Notes: generated by a model from the sequence alone, not told the origin. Shown: positions 31,266-41,390, numbered from the stretch's first letter. The stretch is 64,000 nucleotides of DNA from Rhodococcus sp. HNM0563 (GCF_012726195.1 NZ_JAASAF010000010.1:144515-208514); one strand, 5' to 3'. A program made the numbers and translations.

Positions 31266-31419
31266 TGCGTCCTCCAGTGTTCGGCGGTGGAACCCGGCCC
31301 GGCCGTCGGGTCGCGGTCGGTGTTGGAGCCCACTCTAGGTCCGGATCCGTGCGTGTCGGGGCAGGCAGGCACACCTCGGGCACCGCGTACTTCGACCTCT
31401 GCGGCACTCCCGGTGGGAT

Positions 31420-31875
31420 TCAGCCGGTGGCGCAGGCGGGCGCTGGCACGTCCTCGAACAGTGGCGCTCCGATCGGCGTGAGGTACACGACGTCGAGGAC
31501 CACCGGCACTGTGCCGATATTGCGGCCGACATGCATGTGGTCGGCTCCTGCAGGTTCGTCGATCACCTCTCCTGCGTTGTAGATCACCGGCTCGCAATCC
31601 GCTCCGGGATGTGTGAGTGTGCCGGACCGGACGATGCCGAGGACGGGTCCGTCGTGATAGTGCCACCCTGTGGTTCCGCCCGGATCGATGGTGATCTCTC
31701 GCGCTACGGTGTGCACCCCGTCGGGCACGAACGGCAGCAGGTTCGGGGGGATCTCGATGTCCACCCACGTCACGCCCGACAGTCCCTCACTCGGCGTGGC
31801 GTGCGCCCACCCGGGCACCGCGACGGATCCGGCGAGCACCATCGCCGCGAGCACACCACGCAGGGGCCGTCTCAT
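31420..31875 (-). CDS. Secreted cupin-domain protein
   Basis: A 151-residue protein with a Sec signal peptide (MRRPLRGVLAAMVLAGSVAV, cleavage near AHA) and a single cupin: GGTTGWHYHDGPVLGIVRSG carries the His pair, and HMHVGRNIG is the second motif. It is exported, non-lipidated and of unknown substrate. A GTG two codons upstream is an alternative start. It is divergent from the Wadjet operon. Confidence 0.8.
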   Translation of the reverse strand: MRRPLRGVLAAMVLAGSVAVPGWAHATPSEGLSGVTWVDIEIPPNLLPFVPDGVHTVAREITIDPGGTTGWHYHDGPVLGIVRSGTLTHPGADCEPVIYNAGEVIDEPAGADHMHVGRNIGTVPVVLDVVYLTPIGAPLFEDVPAPACATG

Positions 31876-31990
31876 GGTCACGGAGGTTACCGCTCGCGCG
31901 CCCCGGTCACAGGGCGAACGCGCATACCGGTCGCCGACACGGACCGTGGGTGATGCGAGACCGAGGGCGCCGTCCGCCTACCCTGTCACG

Positions 31991-33514
31991 GTGAACGAAA
32001 CAGGTCGATCCCGCGTCGGAGCGGTCGAGGACGCGCTGGTGCGGGACGACCGGCTGCGGTTGTTCTCGTTCGCGACCGCAGAGAAGCGCACCCACTATCT
32101 GTGGGTTCTGCGGGCATTCGACCACGCGCGCGGCAACTACACGGTGCTTCTGCACGCCGGGGAGGTCGAGACCGTTCTGAGCCGCATCGTCGCGGACGGC
32201 ACCGGCGACGTTCCCGGCGCCTCGGACATTCCGGCGCTGCTCGAGCAGCTCCACAACTGGGGCGTGCTCGAACGTAGCTACGACGGTACCCGGGCTGCCA
32301 CGCTCGCCGAATACCGCAATCGTCATTACGTCTACCAGTTCGGGCAGGCCGGTTACCGGGCGTTCCGTGCGGTCGAGGATGTGCTCTCGTCGCGCGGGGA
32401 GGACGTGTCGTTGTCACGGTTGGCACTGGCGGATCTGCTCGCCGACCTCACCGAACTCGCCGACGCCAACGCCGCAGGCGACGGTGAACTCGTCTATCGC
32501 AAGCTGAGCCGGCTCGATGCGACGCTGTCGGACATGGCCGAGCGCGCCGCCCGGTTCTATCTCGTGCTCGGCGATCTGGTGCGCACCACCGAGATCACCC
32601 CTGAGCTTTTCCTCGACCAGAAGGACGCGCTGCTCACGCACATGCGCGAGTTCAGTTCCGATCTTGCCCGCTACGCCCCGAAGCTCACCGCCGCCCTCGA
32701 CCGGGTGCACGCCACCGGCGCCGAGACCCTGCCGACGCTCGCGGCACAGCACGACGAGCGGGTGTTGCTCGCGCTCGAGGAACGCGAGGCCGACTGGCGG
32801 TTGCGCTGGCGTGGGGTCGAGCATTGGTTCGTCGGTGTGGGGTCCTCGCCGAGCGAAGCGGAGCGGCTGCGCGGCGCGACGAGCAATGCGATCTCGGCGG
32901 TGTTGTCGCTGCTGCGGCGTCTGACCGAGCAACGGCGTGGCGGTGTCAGCCGCGAATCGCAGTTACGACACCTGGCGGGATGGTTTGCGAACGCGCCCAC
33001 CGAGGAGGCCGCGCACGCCCTGTTCGGGGCCGTGTTCGACCTGGGACGGCCCCGGCATTTCTCGGTACCGCATCCCGACGCGGACGTCGTTCCGGTCACC
33101 CGGTCGTGGTGGGAGGCGCCGCCGGTGGAGATCGCGCGCACTCTTGCCGAGACGGGACGTCGGCCTGCCGCGGGTGCGCCCGGCCGGATCCAGCGCAATG
33201 ACGCTGGGGTGCGCAGATTGCGGGAGAAGCAACTCGAGACGCAGCGGCGCCGCGCGCAGGCCGCGAAGTCGCTGGCGGTCGGTGGGGTGCGGGAGCGGGA
33301 GCTTTCGGAGCCGGAAACCGAGGTGTTGTTGGGTTTGCTGGATGCGGCGTTGTCGGCGCGGGTGCCGGTCAGTGGCCGGGTGCGGCCGGATGAGGGGACG
33401 TCGGGGACCCAGAATGGGGTGAAGCTCACGTTGCGGCCGAGTGAGGAGTCGATGGTGGTGCGCACCGCGCGGGGCAGTCTGTATCTGGATCATCTGTCGG
33501 TGGAGGTGCAGTGA
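31991..33514 (+). CDS. jetA: Wadjet protein JetA (DUF2397/TIGR02677, kleisin-like)
   Basis: 507 residues matching the DUF2397 family: N-terminal RLRLFSFATAEKRTHYLWVL, winged-helix-like segment near 50-110 (LEQLHNWGVLERSYDG), a helical middle, and the C-terminal TLRPSEESMVVRTARGSLYL. In Wadjet, JetA is the kleisin that bridges JetC heads and, with JetB and JetD, recognises small circular DNA. The GTG at 31991 sits 6 nt after TACCCT (31979-31984), a leaderless-type promoter; longer frames upstream run into the divergent cupin gene. The stop overlaps jetB (GTGA). Confidence 0.92.
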   Translation: MNETGRSRVGAVEDALVRDDRLRLFSFATAEKRTHYLWVLRAFDHARGNYTVLLHAGEVETVLSRIVADGTGDVPGASDIPALLEQLHNWGVLERSYDGTRAATLAEYRNRHYVYQFGQAGYRAFRAVEDVLSSRGEDVSLSRLALADLLADLTELADANAAGDGELVYRKLSRLDATLSDMAERAARFYLVLGDLVRTTEITPELFLDQKDALLTHMREFSSDLARYAPKLTAALDRVHATGAETLPTLAAQHDERVLLALEEREADWRLRWRGVEHWFVGVGSSPSEAERLRGATSNAISAVLSLLRRLTEQRRGGVSRESQLRHLAGWFANAPTEEAAHALFGAVFDLGRPRHFSVPHPDADVVPVTRSWWEAPPVEIARTLAETGRRPAAGAPGRIQRNDAGVRRLREKQLETQRRRAQAAKSLAVGGVRERELSEPETEVLLGLLDAALSARVPVSGRVRPDEGTSGTQNGVKLTLRPSEESMVVRTARGSLYLDHLSVEVQ

Positions 33515-34923
33515 AGGCGCGGTCGATTGCGTCGGTCGATCTCGATTCGTATCAGCGTGCGGCGCGGCTGATCCTGACGCACCATCTGGTGACGACGACG
33601 TTCCCGGATCGGTCGGCGTTGTCGTCGCTGCGCCGGTGGGCGACGGAGTTGCGTGAGGATCTGCTTGCGACGTTCGGGTATCGGCTCGAGGTCACCGAGA
33701 CCACGGCGCGGTTGTTCACGGTCGCCGATCGGCTCGATCCGGGTTCGGGGACGACTACGGCGACGGATCGGCCGTTCGATCGTCGTCGGTATGCGTATCT
33801 GGCGTTGGCGATCGCGGCCTTGGGGCGTGGTGGTGGTCAGATCACGTTGTCGGAGTTGGCCGATCATGTGGCGTCGGATGCGGGCCGGGTGGACGGCGTC
33901 GATCTCGATACCGGGCGTGCGGCCGACCGGGATGCGTTCGTCGATGCGGTGGCGTGGTTGACGGTGCGGGGTGCGTTGGCGCTCGCCGATGGTGATGCGG
34001 GTGGCTGGGCGAGTGATCCGGGCCGCGGGGAGGCGCTCTACGACATCGATCGTGCCGTGGTCGCCGCGATGTTCCGGCCGCCGCGGGCGTTGCAGCATCT
34101 GACGTCGGTGCGGGCGTTGCTCGGATCGTCCGTGCCGCACGGTGATTCCGGTGAGGTGCGGCGGCGGGTACGGCGCGCGCTGGTGCAGAAGCCGGTGGTC
34201 TACGCCGAGGAGTTGTCCGACGACGAGGCGTTGCAGTTGGCGTTGCCGCGTACCACCGACGAGGTGGAGTTGTTGACGGGTCTGGTGTGTGAGCGGCGGG
34301 CCGAGGGGGTGGCGTTGGTCGATACGTCGGGTCGGTTGTCGGATGTGCGGTTCCCGAACACGGGGACTGTCGCGCAGGTCGCGTTGCTTCTTGCCGGGGA
34401 GATCTGCGATCGGGTGTTGGATCCGGATGCTGCGGCGCCGGAGATGATGCCGCTGCCTGCGGATGCTCACGATGCTCTGGTGGCGGCGATCGACGGCGCG
34501 ATTCCGCGGTCGGGGTTGTTCACACCGTTGGTGTCCGCGGCGCCGGGCGAGTTCGTCGATCGCCCCGAGGGTGTGCCCGAGCGTGCGGTTGCGACGCATC
34601 CGCTGATCGAGAATTCGTGGATTACGGGCACGATCGGGCGGCTCGTCCACACCTACGGGCGGACGTTCGCTGCGCAGTGGCAGGCGGATCCGGTGGGGCT
34701 CGCGCGGGCGGCGACGGAGCGGCTCGAGCAGATGCGGCTGGTGGTGCGGACGGCCGGTGGGGTGCTGGCGTTGCCGGCGCTGGCGCGGTTCCGTGGGGTG
34801 ACGGTCAGTGTGCGCAAACGTGATCCGGAGATCGATCTGTTTCCTGATTCGTCGCCGCCCGGTGATCTGCCCAGCAGTTCGGCTTCCACTGTTTCCGATT
34901 CGATCGACACGGAGATCTCATGA
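33511..34923 (+). CDS. jetB: Wadjet protein JetB (DUF2398/TIGR02678, KITE-like)
   Basis: 470 residues of the DUF2398 family: SYQRAARLILTHHLVTTTFP at the N-terminus, LREDLLATFGYRLEVTETTA, a run of winged-helix-like modules, and a C-terminal VRKRDPEIDLFPD tail. In Wadjet it is the KITE subunit binding the kleisin. It starts with a GTG overlapping the jetA stop, and its own stop overlaps the jetC ATG (ATGA), so JetA, B and C are made in coupled fashion. Confidence 0.92.
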   Translation: MKARSIASVDLDSYQRAARLILTHHLVTTTFPDRSALSSLRRWATELREDLLATFGYRLEVTETTARLFTVADRLDPGSGTTTATDRPFDRRRYAYLALAIAALGRGGGQITLSELADHVASDAGRVDGVDLDTGRAADRDAFVDAVAWLTVRGALALADGDAGGWASDPGRGEALYDIDRAVVAAMFRPPRALQHLTSVRALLGSSVPHGDSGEVRRRVRRALVQKPVVYAEELSDDEALQLALPRTTDEVELLTGLVCERRAEGVALVDTSGRLSDVRFPNTGTVAQVALLLAGEICDRVLDPDAAAPEMMPLPADAHDALVAAIDGAIPRSGLFTPLVSAAPGEFVDRPEGVPERAVATHPLIENSWITGTIGRLVHTYGRTFAAQWQADPVGLARAATERLEQMRLVVRTAGGVLALPALARFRGVTVSVRKRDPEIDLFPDSSPPGDLPSSSASTVSDSIDTEIS

Positions 34924-37900
34924 GCAGCGCCCGTTTCCGCCCGGCGCGTGCCGGCATCATCAACCTGTGGGACTACCGCGACCAGGAGTTCTCGTTCGCG
35001 GATGGACGTCTGGTGCTGCGCGGCCCGAACGGCTCAGGGAAGACCAAGGCCCTCGAGGTGCTGTTTCCGTTCGTGCTGGACGGGCGCATCGAGCCTCGCC
35101 GGTTGAACCCGTTCGCCGGTGAGGAACGCACGATGCGCTCGAATCTGCTGTACCAGGGACAGGAGAGCGCGCATTCGTATGTGTGGATGGAGTTCAGCCG
35201 CGGGCAGCGTGACGATCCGGAGGCGGTCACGGTCGGGATCGGGATGCGCGCGACGAAGGGCAACGACAAGGTCACGCGCTGGCATTTCGTGGTGGACGGA
35301 CGGGTCGGTGTCGATTTCTCGCTGTTGGATGACGAGGATCGGCCGCTGACCAAGAAGCAGCTGATCGACCAGGTCGGTGCCGATGCGATCACCGAGCGGC
35401 CGATCGAGTACCGGGCGGCGATCGATGCCCGGATGTTCGGGCTCGGGGCGCAGCGCTACGACCAGCTGATCAATCTGATCCTGACGTTGCGGCGTCCGCA
35501 GCTGGCGAAGAATCTGGATCCGAAGGGACTGTCGCAGGCGCTGACCGATGGGTTGCGGCCGCTCGACGACGAGCTGGTCGTCGAGGCTGCCCGCTCGTTC
35601 TCCGACATGGAGGAGGTGGCCCGCACGCTGGAGTCGCTCGCCGCCGCCGATGATGCGGCGCAGCGGTTCGTCGCTGTCTATTCGAGGTATGTGCGGCAGC
35701 AGGCGCGGGTCGCGGTGGAGCAGGTGTCGGGGCGGCTCGAGGCCGTCGACGCCGCGGTTCTCGCGTTGCGGCAGGCCGCCACCACCCAGCAGGAGGCCAC
35801 TGCCGCGCGCACCGAGTCGGGGGAACTACTCACGGGGGCCGAGCGGGAGCTCGAGCAGGCTCGGACGACGCTCGAGGCGTTGCAGCGGTCGAGCGCGTAC
35901 GAGGGTAAGCAGCAACTCGACGATCTCGCGTCGGTGGTGGCCAATCTCGAGCGCACCACGGCCGCGCAGACGGAGAACGCTGCGCGGGCGCAGACCTCGA
36001 TGGCCGACCGGCGAGGTGAGCTCACTCGTGCCGAGGAAATGTTGACGGCCGCGACCGCGGCGCGGCGCCGTGCCGAGGATGCGATGCAGGACGCGGCCGG
36101 GGATGCGTCGATCACGTGGCCGGGTGTGGAGCACCTCGACCGGACGGATCGGCTGGTCGCGGCGATCGAGGCGAACGCCGAGGAACGCGACGGTGATGTG
36201 CGGGCGGTGCGCAGCGCGTTGTCGAGGGTCGAGGGTGCGGCGGCGGCGCGCACGCGGGCCGAGGCGGCGGCGACGCGCAGTCGCGGTCAGCGCGACACCG
36301 CGTTGGCTGCGGTGGAGGCCGCGGAGACCGTCGTGGAACTGGCCCGCGGCGACGCGGCGAGCGAATTGCGTCGTTGGTGGGCCGAGCACATGGGCGATTT
36401 CGGGACCGTGGGGTTGTCGGCTGGGGTGTTCGAGGCGCTCGATGCGGCGTTCGGGGGGGTCGGTGAGGACGACGCGATCGCGCCGGCCGCGGTGCTGGCC
36501 GAGCACATCGGTCCCGTCGTCGAGGAGATCCGGTTCCGGCGGCGCGCCATGGGTTCGGAGATCGACGCGCTCGGGGTGCGGATCGGTGAGCTCGAGCAGG
36601 AACGTGCCGCGGTGGCGGCGGAGCGGGACGACGCTCCCCCACCGTTCCCGGCTCGGTGCGGGTCGCGGGACGGCTGGGACGGCGCCCCGTTGTGGCAGCT
36701 CGTGCGGTTCCGGGACGAGGTGTCCGCGGACGAGGCTGGGGGTGTCGAGGCGGCGTTGCAGGCGGCGAATCTGCTCGACGGATGGCTCGTCGGCGGCGAG
36801 GGCGCGGTGCCGGATCTGGAGTCGGAGCAGGTGCTGGTGGCGTTGCCGCCCGAGCAGCGACCGGCCGGTCGAACCCTGGCGGATGTTCTGGTGCCCGAAT
36901 CGGATACATCGGTGCCCGAGGCGCGGGTCGCGGAGGTGCTGGCGTCGATCGCGTTGACGGCCGACCTGGATTCCGGTCTGGGGGTAGCGGTGGATACGCG
37001 CGGGGGCTATCGGCAGGGTGTGCAGCTCGGCCGGCATGTGAAGGACCATGCGGAGTTCATCGGGGCGACAGCACGGGCGCGACGACGACAGCGCCGGATC
37101 GCCGAACTCGACGCGAGCATCACCGAGGTCCGCGCCGAGGCGCAGTCCCTGCGTGAGGAGGAGCAGGCGCTCGGGGGGAGGCTCGACGCCCTCGACCGTG
37201 CGGTGAAGGCACTTCCCCGCACGGGTGCGGTGCTTGCGGCGCTGCGGAAGGTCACCGAGTGTGCGGGTGCGTTGCGTACCGCGCAGGAATCGGCGGCGGC
37301 GGCCGATCGGGATCTCGATCAGGCGATCGCTGATGCGGCGGTCAAGGAACAGCAGTTGCGTGCGGAGTCGGCGCGGCATCGCACCCCGCTGACCGCCGTC
37401 GAACTGGATAGTCTCGATGCCGCGATCCGGCATTTCCGGACACAAGGTCAGGCGCTGCTGCGTGCGTTGCGGGAGCAGGCGAATGCCGCCGAACGTGTGC
37501 GGGAGGCGCAGTCGCGGCACGACGAGGCCCGGGTCGCGGCGGACGACGCCGCCGAACGTTCCGTCGAGGCCGCCGAATCGCTGGCACATCAGCAGCAGCG
37601 GCTGGAGACGTTGCGGGAGTCGATCGGGGCGAGCGCCGAGCGCATCGATGCGGAACTCGCGGATGCCCGTGGGCGCATCGAGTCGGCGAAGGCAGCCGAG
37701 CGGGCAGCCCGGAACGCTTTCCAGTCGGCACTCGAGCAGATCGGCAAGGCCGAGGCGGCACATACGGCTGCGGAGCAGACGTTGCGGTCGGCGCTGGTGG
37801 AATGTCAAAGCGATGCCCGCAAGTTGGCGCCGTTCGCGCACCGCGACCTGTTGGCGTTGCTCGACGTGCACAGCGAGCGGGCGTGGCCGGCGAGTGAAGC

Positions 37901-39089
37901 GGCGTGGCTCGATGTCGATCACCTGGTCTACCGGATCCGGCATTCCTCGGCAGTGGACGGTGCTGCCGTCGAGACGATGCCCGTCGAGGTGATGGCATTG
38001 TTCCGCTCGTTGGAGACGGCGACGGAGTCGGTGTCGACCGGGGAATCAGCGCGCAAGTCGACCGGATCGGCATTGACGTCCGCGTTGCAGGATTTCGATG
38101 CCGAGCTCGCGCGGGGACGCGACTATCGGCTGACCTGGGACGCCCCCGACGGGGTGACCGTGGTGCAGGTGCAAGACGAGCAGGGCTACAGCTCGGTCGG
38201 TCGGTTCGCGGCGCGCATTGCGCAGGCCAGACAGGAGCAGGAGGCGTTGCTCACCGATTCGGAGCGGCGCATCCTCGAAGACGCGCTGTTGACCGGGTTG
38301 TCGCAGCAGATCCACGAACGCACCGTCGACGCCCGCGATCTGATCGGGCGGATGGGCAGCGAGATGCGGCAGCGACACATGTCGTCGGGCACCACGATCG
38401 GGGTGCATTGGGTGCTTGCCGACCATCTCGATGAACAGGCGCGGGCGGTGTGCAAGTTGCTGGACCGGGATGCGTCGGTGTTGTCGCCGGAGGACCTGGC
38501 GGGGATCCGGGCGCATTTCGCGTCGCGGATCCGCGCCGAACGCGCGGCGCATCCGGAGCGGTCGTACCCGGAGATCCTCGCGTCGACGCTGGATTATCGG
38601 CGGTGGCGGGTGTTCTCGTTCAGCCTCATCGGTGCCGATGGGAGCGAGGACCGGTTGACGCCGGCGCGTCATTCGGCGTTGTCCGGTGGTGAGCAGTCGG
38701 TGTCGCTGCATCTGCCGTTGTTCGCGGCGGCGCACGTGATGCTCGATTCGGCCGATCCGCACGCCCCCAGGTTGTTGGCGTTGGACGAGGCGTTCGCCGG
38801 TGTCGATGACACCGGTCGCAGCGAATTGTTGGGCCTGTGTGTGCAGTTCGATCTGGATTTGTTCATGACCGGTTTCGATCTGTGGATCACCTACGCGGGG
38901 GTGCCGGGATGCGCGCACTACGATCTGTCGCATTCGGTGGCCGAGCACACGGTCGCGGCGACGCTGCTGGTGTGGTCCGGTGGTGAGTTGCTGGCCGAGC
39001 ACGACGGGTCGGATCTGGCGTCGGCGTTGGGGTCGCCGGGGACGCGGCGGGTGAGGCAGCCGGTGGAGGGGTCGTTGGAATTCGTCTGA
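34920..39089 (+). CDS. jetC: Wadjet SMC-like ATPase JetC (TIGR02680)
   Basis: The 1389-residue SMC/Rad50-type ATPase. Walker A GPNGSGKT is at 35-42; a long Ala/Glu/Arg-rich coiled coil covers roughly 230-560 and 720-1080, interrupted by a hinge-like globular region (about 580-690, RDGWDGAPLWQLVRF). The ABC signature LSGGEQS is at 1254-1260, Walker B LLALDEAF at 1285-1292 and a D-loop follows. All ATPase motifs are intact, so the motor is predicted active. It should extrude loops on plasmid DNA and position JetD, yet no jetD follows. Confidence 0.94.
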   Translation: MSSARFRPARAGIINLWDYRDQEFSFADGRLVLRGPNGSGKTKALEVLFPFVLDGRIEPRRLNPFAGEERTMRSNLLYQGQESAHSYVWMEFSRGQRDDPEAVTVGIGMRATKGNDKVTRWHFVVDGRVGVDFSLLDDEDRPLTKKQLIDQVGADAITERPIEYRAAIDARMFGLGAQRYDQLINLILTLRRPQLAKNLDPKGLSQALTDGLRPLDDELVVEAARSFSDMEEVARTLESLAAADDAAQRFVAVYSRYVRQQARVAVEQVSGRLEAVDAAVLALRQAATTQQEATAARTESGELLTGAERELEQARTTLEALQRSSAYEGKQQLDDLASVVANLERTTAAQTENAARAQTSMADRRGELTRAEEMLTAATAARRRAEDAMQDAAGDASITWPGVEHLDRTDRLVAAIEANAEERDGDVRAVRSALSRVEGAAAARTRAEAAATRSRGQRDTALAAVEAAETVVELARGDAASELRRWWAEHMGDFGTVGLSAGVFEALDAAFGGVGEDDAIAPAAVLAEHIGPVVEEIRFRRRAMGSEIDALGVRIGELEQERAAVAAERDDAPPPFPARCGSRDGWDGAPLWQLVRFRDEVSADEAGGVEAALQAANLLDGWLVGGEGAVPDLESEQVLVALPPEQRPAGRTLADVLVPESDTSVPEARVAEVLASIALTADLDSGLGVAVDTRGGYRQGVQLGRHVKDHAEFIGATARARRRQRRIAELDASITEVRAEAQSLREEEQALGGRLDALDRAVKALPRTGAVLAALRKVTECAGALRTAQESAAAADRDLDQAIADAAVKEQQLRAESARHRTPLTAVELDSLDAAIRHFRTQGQALLRALREQANAAERVREAQSRHDEARVAADDAAERSVEAAESLAHQQQRLETLRESIGASAERIDAELADARGRIESAKAAERAARNAFQSALEQIGKAEAAHTAAEQTLRSALVECQSDARKLAPFAHRDLLALLDVHSERAWPASEAAWLDVDHLVYRIRHSSAVDGAAVETMPVEVMALFRSLETATESVSTGESARKSTGSALTSALQDFDAELARGRDYRLTWDAPDGVTVVQVQDEQGYSSVGRFAARIAQARQEQEALLTDSERRILEDALLTGLSQQIHERTVDARDLIGRMGSEMRQRHMSSGTTIGVHWVLADHLDEQARAVCKLLDRDASVLSPEDLAGIRAHFASRIRAERAAHPERSYPEILASTLDYRRWRVFSFSLIGADGSEDRLTPARHSALSGGEQSVSLHLPLFAAAHVMLDSADPHAPRLLALDEAFAGVDDTGRSELLGLCVQFDLDLFMTGFDLWITYAGVPGCAHYDLSHSVAEHTVAATLLVWSGGELLAEHDGSDLASALGSPGTRRVRQPVEGSLEFV

Positions 39090-39260
39090 TCGGCGCGGGA
39101 TTCGAGGCAGGTCTATGTGTGTGACCTTCAGTGATAAGTGGCCGCATTCCCACAACTGGGATGGGCTGGTCTGCCGCTCGCCCCGGGCGTCTCGCCGTCA
39201 CGTGTAGGACGGAGCCTGGTTCCGGTTTCCGCCGCGGTGTAACGCATCGCTACCGAATGT

Positions 39261-40740
39261 TCACGGCATGACGGTGACATCGAGGACCATCCCGGACTCC
39301 TCGGGACGGGTCACATAACCGAGACCGGCGAGATGCTCGTTCTCGAAGCAAGCCCTGATCGTCTCTGCACCGAGGTCCGCAAGCATGTGCGTGATGCGGT
39401 GTGCGAGTTGGGCGGTGACGATATCCGGGGTTCCGGGCACCGTTTCGAGGACGTCCAGGTGCGCGGAGGTCTCGCCGGACCAGTGCGCTGCGGCGTGCCC
39501 GAGATACGGATTACCGATGCCGTTGTTCACGGAAGCCTGCACCCAGGCTGCGAGTACACCCGATTTCTTCCATTCGCGCGGGCGGTCGATGCGGAGCCCG
39601 ACGTCAGCGAGCCACGCCCCGGAGTGTTCGTGCAGCGGAACCGTGCTGACCCAGTACTCCTGACGGGTCGTGCGGGTGTCCGGACCCGAGATGTAGAGGG
39701 TGTCACCTTCGCGGCGCCGTGTGCCGTGTGCCGTGAATCAGCAGACCCGTGCGCAATTCCTCTTGCCATCGCGCCATCACAGCGGCGGCGAGAGCGACGG
39801 GAGTGTGCCAGGGCGGACCTGCGAGGTCGTTGCCGGTCTGCGGTGGTCGCATGTCCAGGGCGAAGGTGTTCAGGTTGCGGGCCCACCGGAAGTGGACCAC
39901 CGCACGGTCACGTTCGACATGAAGCCGGACCGGGCGGAACTGCTTGGTGATCGTGCCTCGGACCCGGATCCCGTCGCGCAATGCGCGTACGGTCGCGGCC
40001 GCGGTGTCGGTGAGTTCGCCGAGGGGTAGGCCGGTGACGTCGAGTCGCCAACCGCCGTCGGGTTCGGTGTCGGGATGGCGGATCCCGTCGGTCGGCGCGT
40101 ACGGGCCGACCCGGGCGATGTGTGCCAGCAGTGCGGTCGACGCCGGATCCGGATCGAGTTTGCGGGCGTCGGTGACTTTCGGCCACACCCGGTTCCAGAC
40201 GATGTTGTCCGGGGCCAGCAGCGCGCTACCGTCCGATGCGAGGAACACCACGAAGAGGGGCTGGGTGTACGCCATGTCGGTGTGCATCCGCGGGTCCACA
40301 TCGGTACGGCGGATCACTTCGTACGCATAATCCGACCACTGCCGGCCGAGCAGGGCACGTGCCCAGGCTTCGCATTCGGTGGCGGGCATGGTGTGCACCA
40401 GGTCGGATTTGGCTGATCGGCGGTCGGGGTACCGATCGGAATAGCCCTCCACGTGGATGCGCACGCACACCGGCGCCGCACCAGGAGGGAAAGATCCCAA
40501 CTCGTCGGCATCCTGACAGCTGTGGCGGACGTGGATCCGCAGGTGCGGCGTGGTCAACGACGGCCCCTCGACGGGGCGGCTGTCGACCAGAGCCGATTGA
40601 TGATGTGGAGTTTCTCCGGTGGCCACGAGGCGGCGGAGCGTCTCGCGATGGTCCGCGATGCGGTCGGCGAACCGGGTGGTGAGCTGTTCGGTCATGGCGG
40701 CGCGGTCGAGGGCGCCGTCGGACTCAGTAGGCGGAGTCAT
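39261..40740 (-). pseudogene. Unknown protein gene split by a 7-bp duplication
   Basis: The upstream part (40740 to about 39703) encodes about 345 residues ending LLIHGTRHTAPRR-stop. The frame 7 bases on continues, without stops, to 39261 (EGDTLYISGPDTRT, then EYWVSTVPLHEHSGAWLADVG, ending VLDVTVMP). Removing one copy of the 7-mer at 39716-39729 joins both into a 490-residue protein. I recognise no family; there is no TOPRIM, nuclease or ATPase motif, so it is not JetD. The last 93 residues begin at an internal GTG and could be made separately. ATG at 40738-40740 after GAAAGA. Confidence 0.7.
39716..39735. repeat. Heptanucleotide tandem repeat causing a frameshift
   Basis: GCCGTGT occurs twice in tandem (39716-39722, 39723-39729) followed by GCCGTG. 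One extra unit shifts the minus-strand reading frame of the unknown gene. Simple slippage could restore or break it. Confidence 0.7.
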
Positions 40741-41042
40741 TCTTTCGACGAAGTGTCGGCATGGGCCCACAGTAACGCACCGTGCGAGAGGCCGGTGGTT
40801 GCGCAAGGCCGGCTGTGTGTCCGACCCGAGGACAATCTTGATCGCCCCATTCCTGGGAAAACGTCCCGCCGAGCACCTCGACCCGGGCGGCCTGGTCTCA
40901 CTCCACAGGACACGTGGATTGCCGTCCGCATCCGTCCCGACGAAGTTACCGGGTCGGATTTCGCAGGAAGCGATGAGCTTCGAACGCTCACCACCTCATG
41001 CACACGCGGTACCCTCCGAAAGCGGATGCCGCGTGGCGCAAA
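40741..41042. other. Non-coding or uncharacterised 300-bp stretch
   Basis: Between the broken unknown gene and the small membrane protein I see no frame with recognisable composition or motifs, no repeat and no RNA gene. Confidence 0.4.
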
Positions 41043-41390
41043 CTATCGAGGAGGCCCGCTTTCGCGTTCAGTAACCGTGATCGATCCGCCACCCGCCACT
41101 GGCGGCATGTCGTTCGGATTCTGTCCGGCCGCAGCATCCCGGGCGAACTCTTCGTATGTTTCGGGTTCGCCATCTTCGAGGAACGGGTCTTCAACCGACG
41201 GATCATAGTCTTCTTCAGGCAAAGGCTCGTCGCTCGGAGCAGGTCCTTTCGGGCTGGTCATGGTGGTAGTTCCTTCCTGACTGGCCGAGTCGTTGGTGCC
41301 GGTAGCGACACGATTCGCTACCACCGCGCCTCCTGCGATCGCGGTAACGACCAGTACACCGGCCACCAGATATTCGGCTTCCCGCTTCAC
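41043..41390 (-). CDS. Small single-pass membrane protein, unknown
   Basis: 115 residues: one N-terminal membrane helix (YLVAGVLVVTAIAGGAVVAN) and an acidic, Pro-rich, disordered tail (EPLPEEDYDPSVEDPFLEDG). The GTG at 41390 follows GGGAGAG at good spacing, so it is preferred to a GTG five codons upstream. No family is recognised. It is divergent from the cold-shock-domain gene. Confidence 0.6.
   Translation of the reverse strand: MKREAEYLVAGVLVVTAIAGGAVVANRVATGTNDSASQEGTTTMTSPKGPAPSDEPLPEEDYDPSVEDPFLEDGEPETYEEFARDAAAGQNPNDMPPVAGGGSITVTERESGPPR

Noticed and set aside
35826..37943. 705-residue open frame on the minus strand opposite jetC
   Set aside because: It lies antisense to the strongly supported coiled-coil region of JetC; Arg/Pro-rich composition typical of antisense frames in high-GC genes.
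39261..40740. Possibility that the broken gene is a diverged JetD
   Set aside because: No TOPRIM-type acidic motifs or DUF2399-like sequence are visible in the joined protein, and it lies on the opposite strand.
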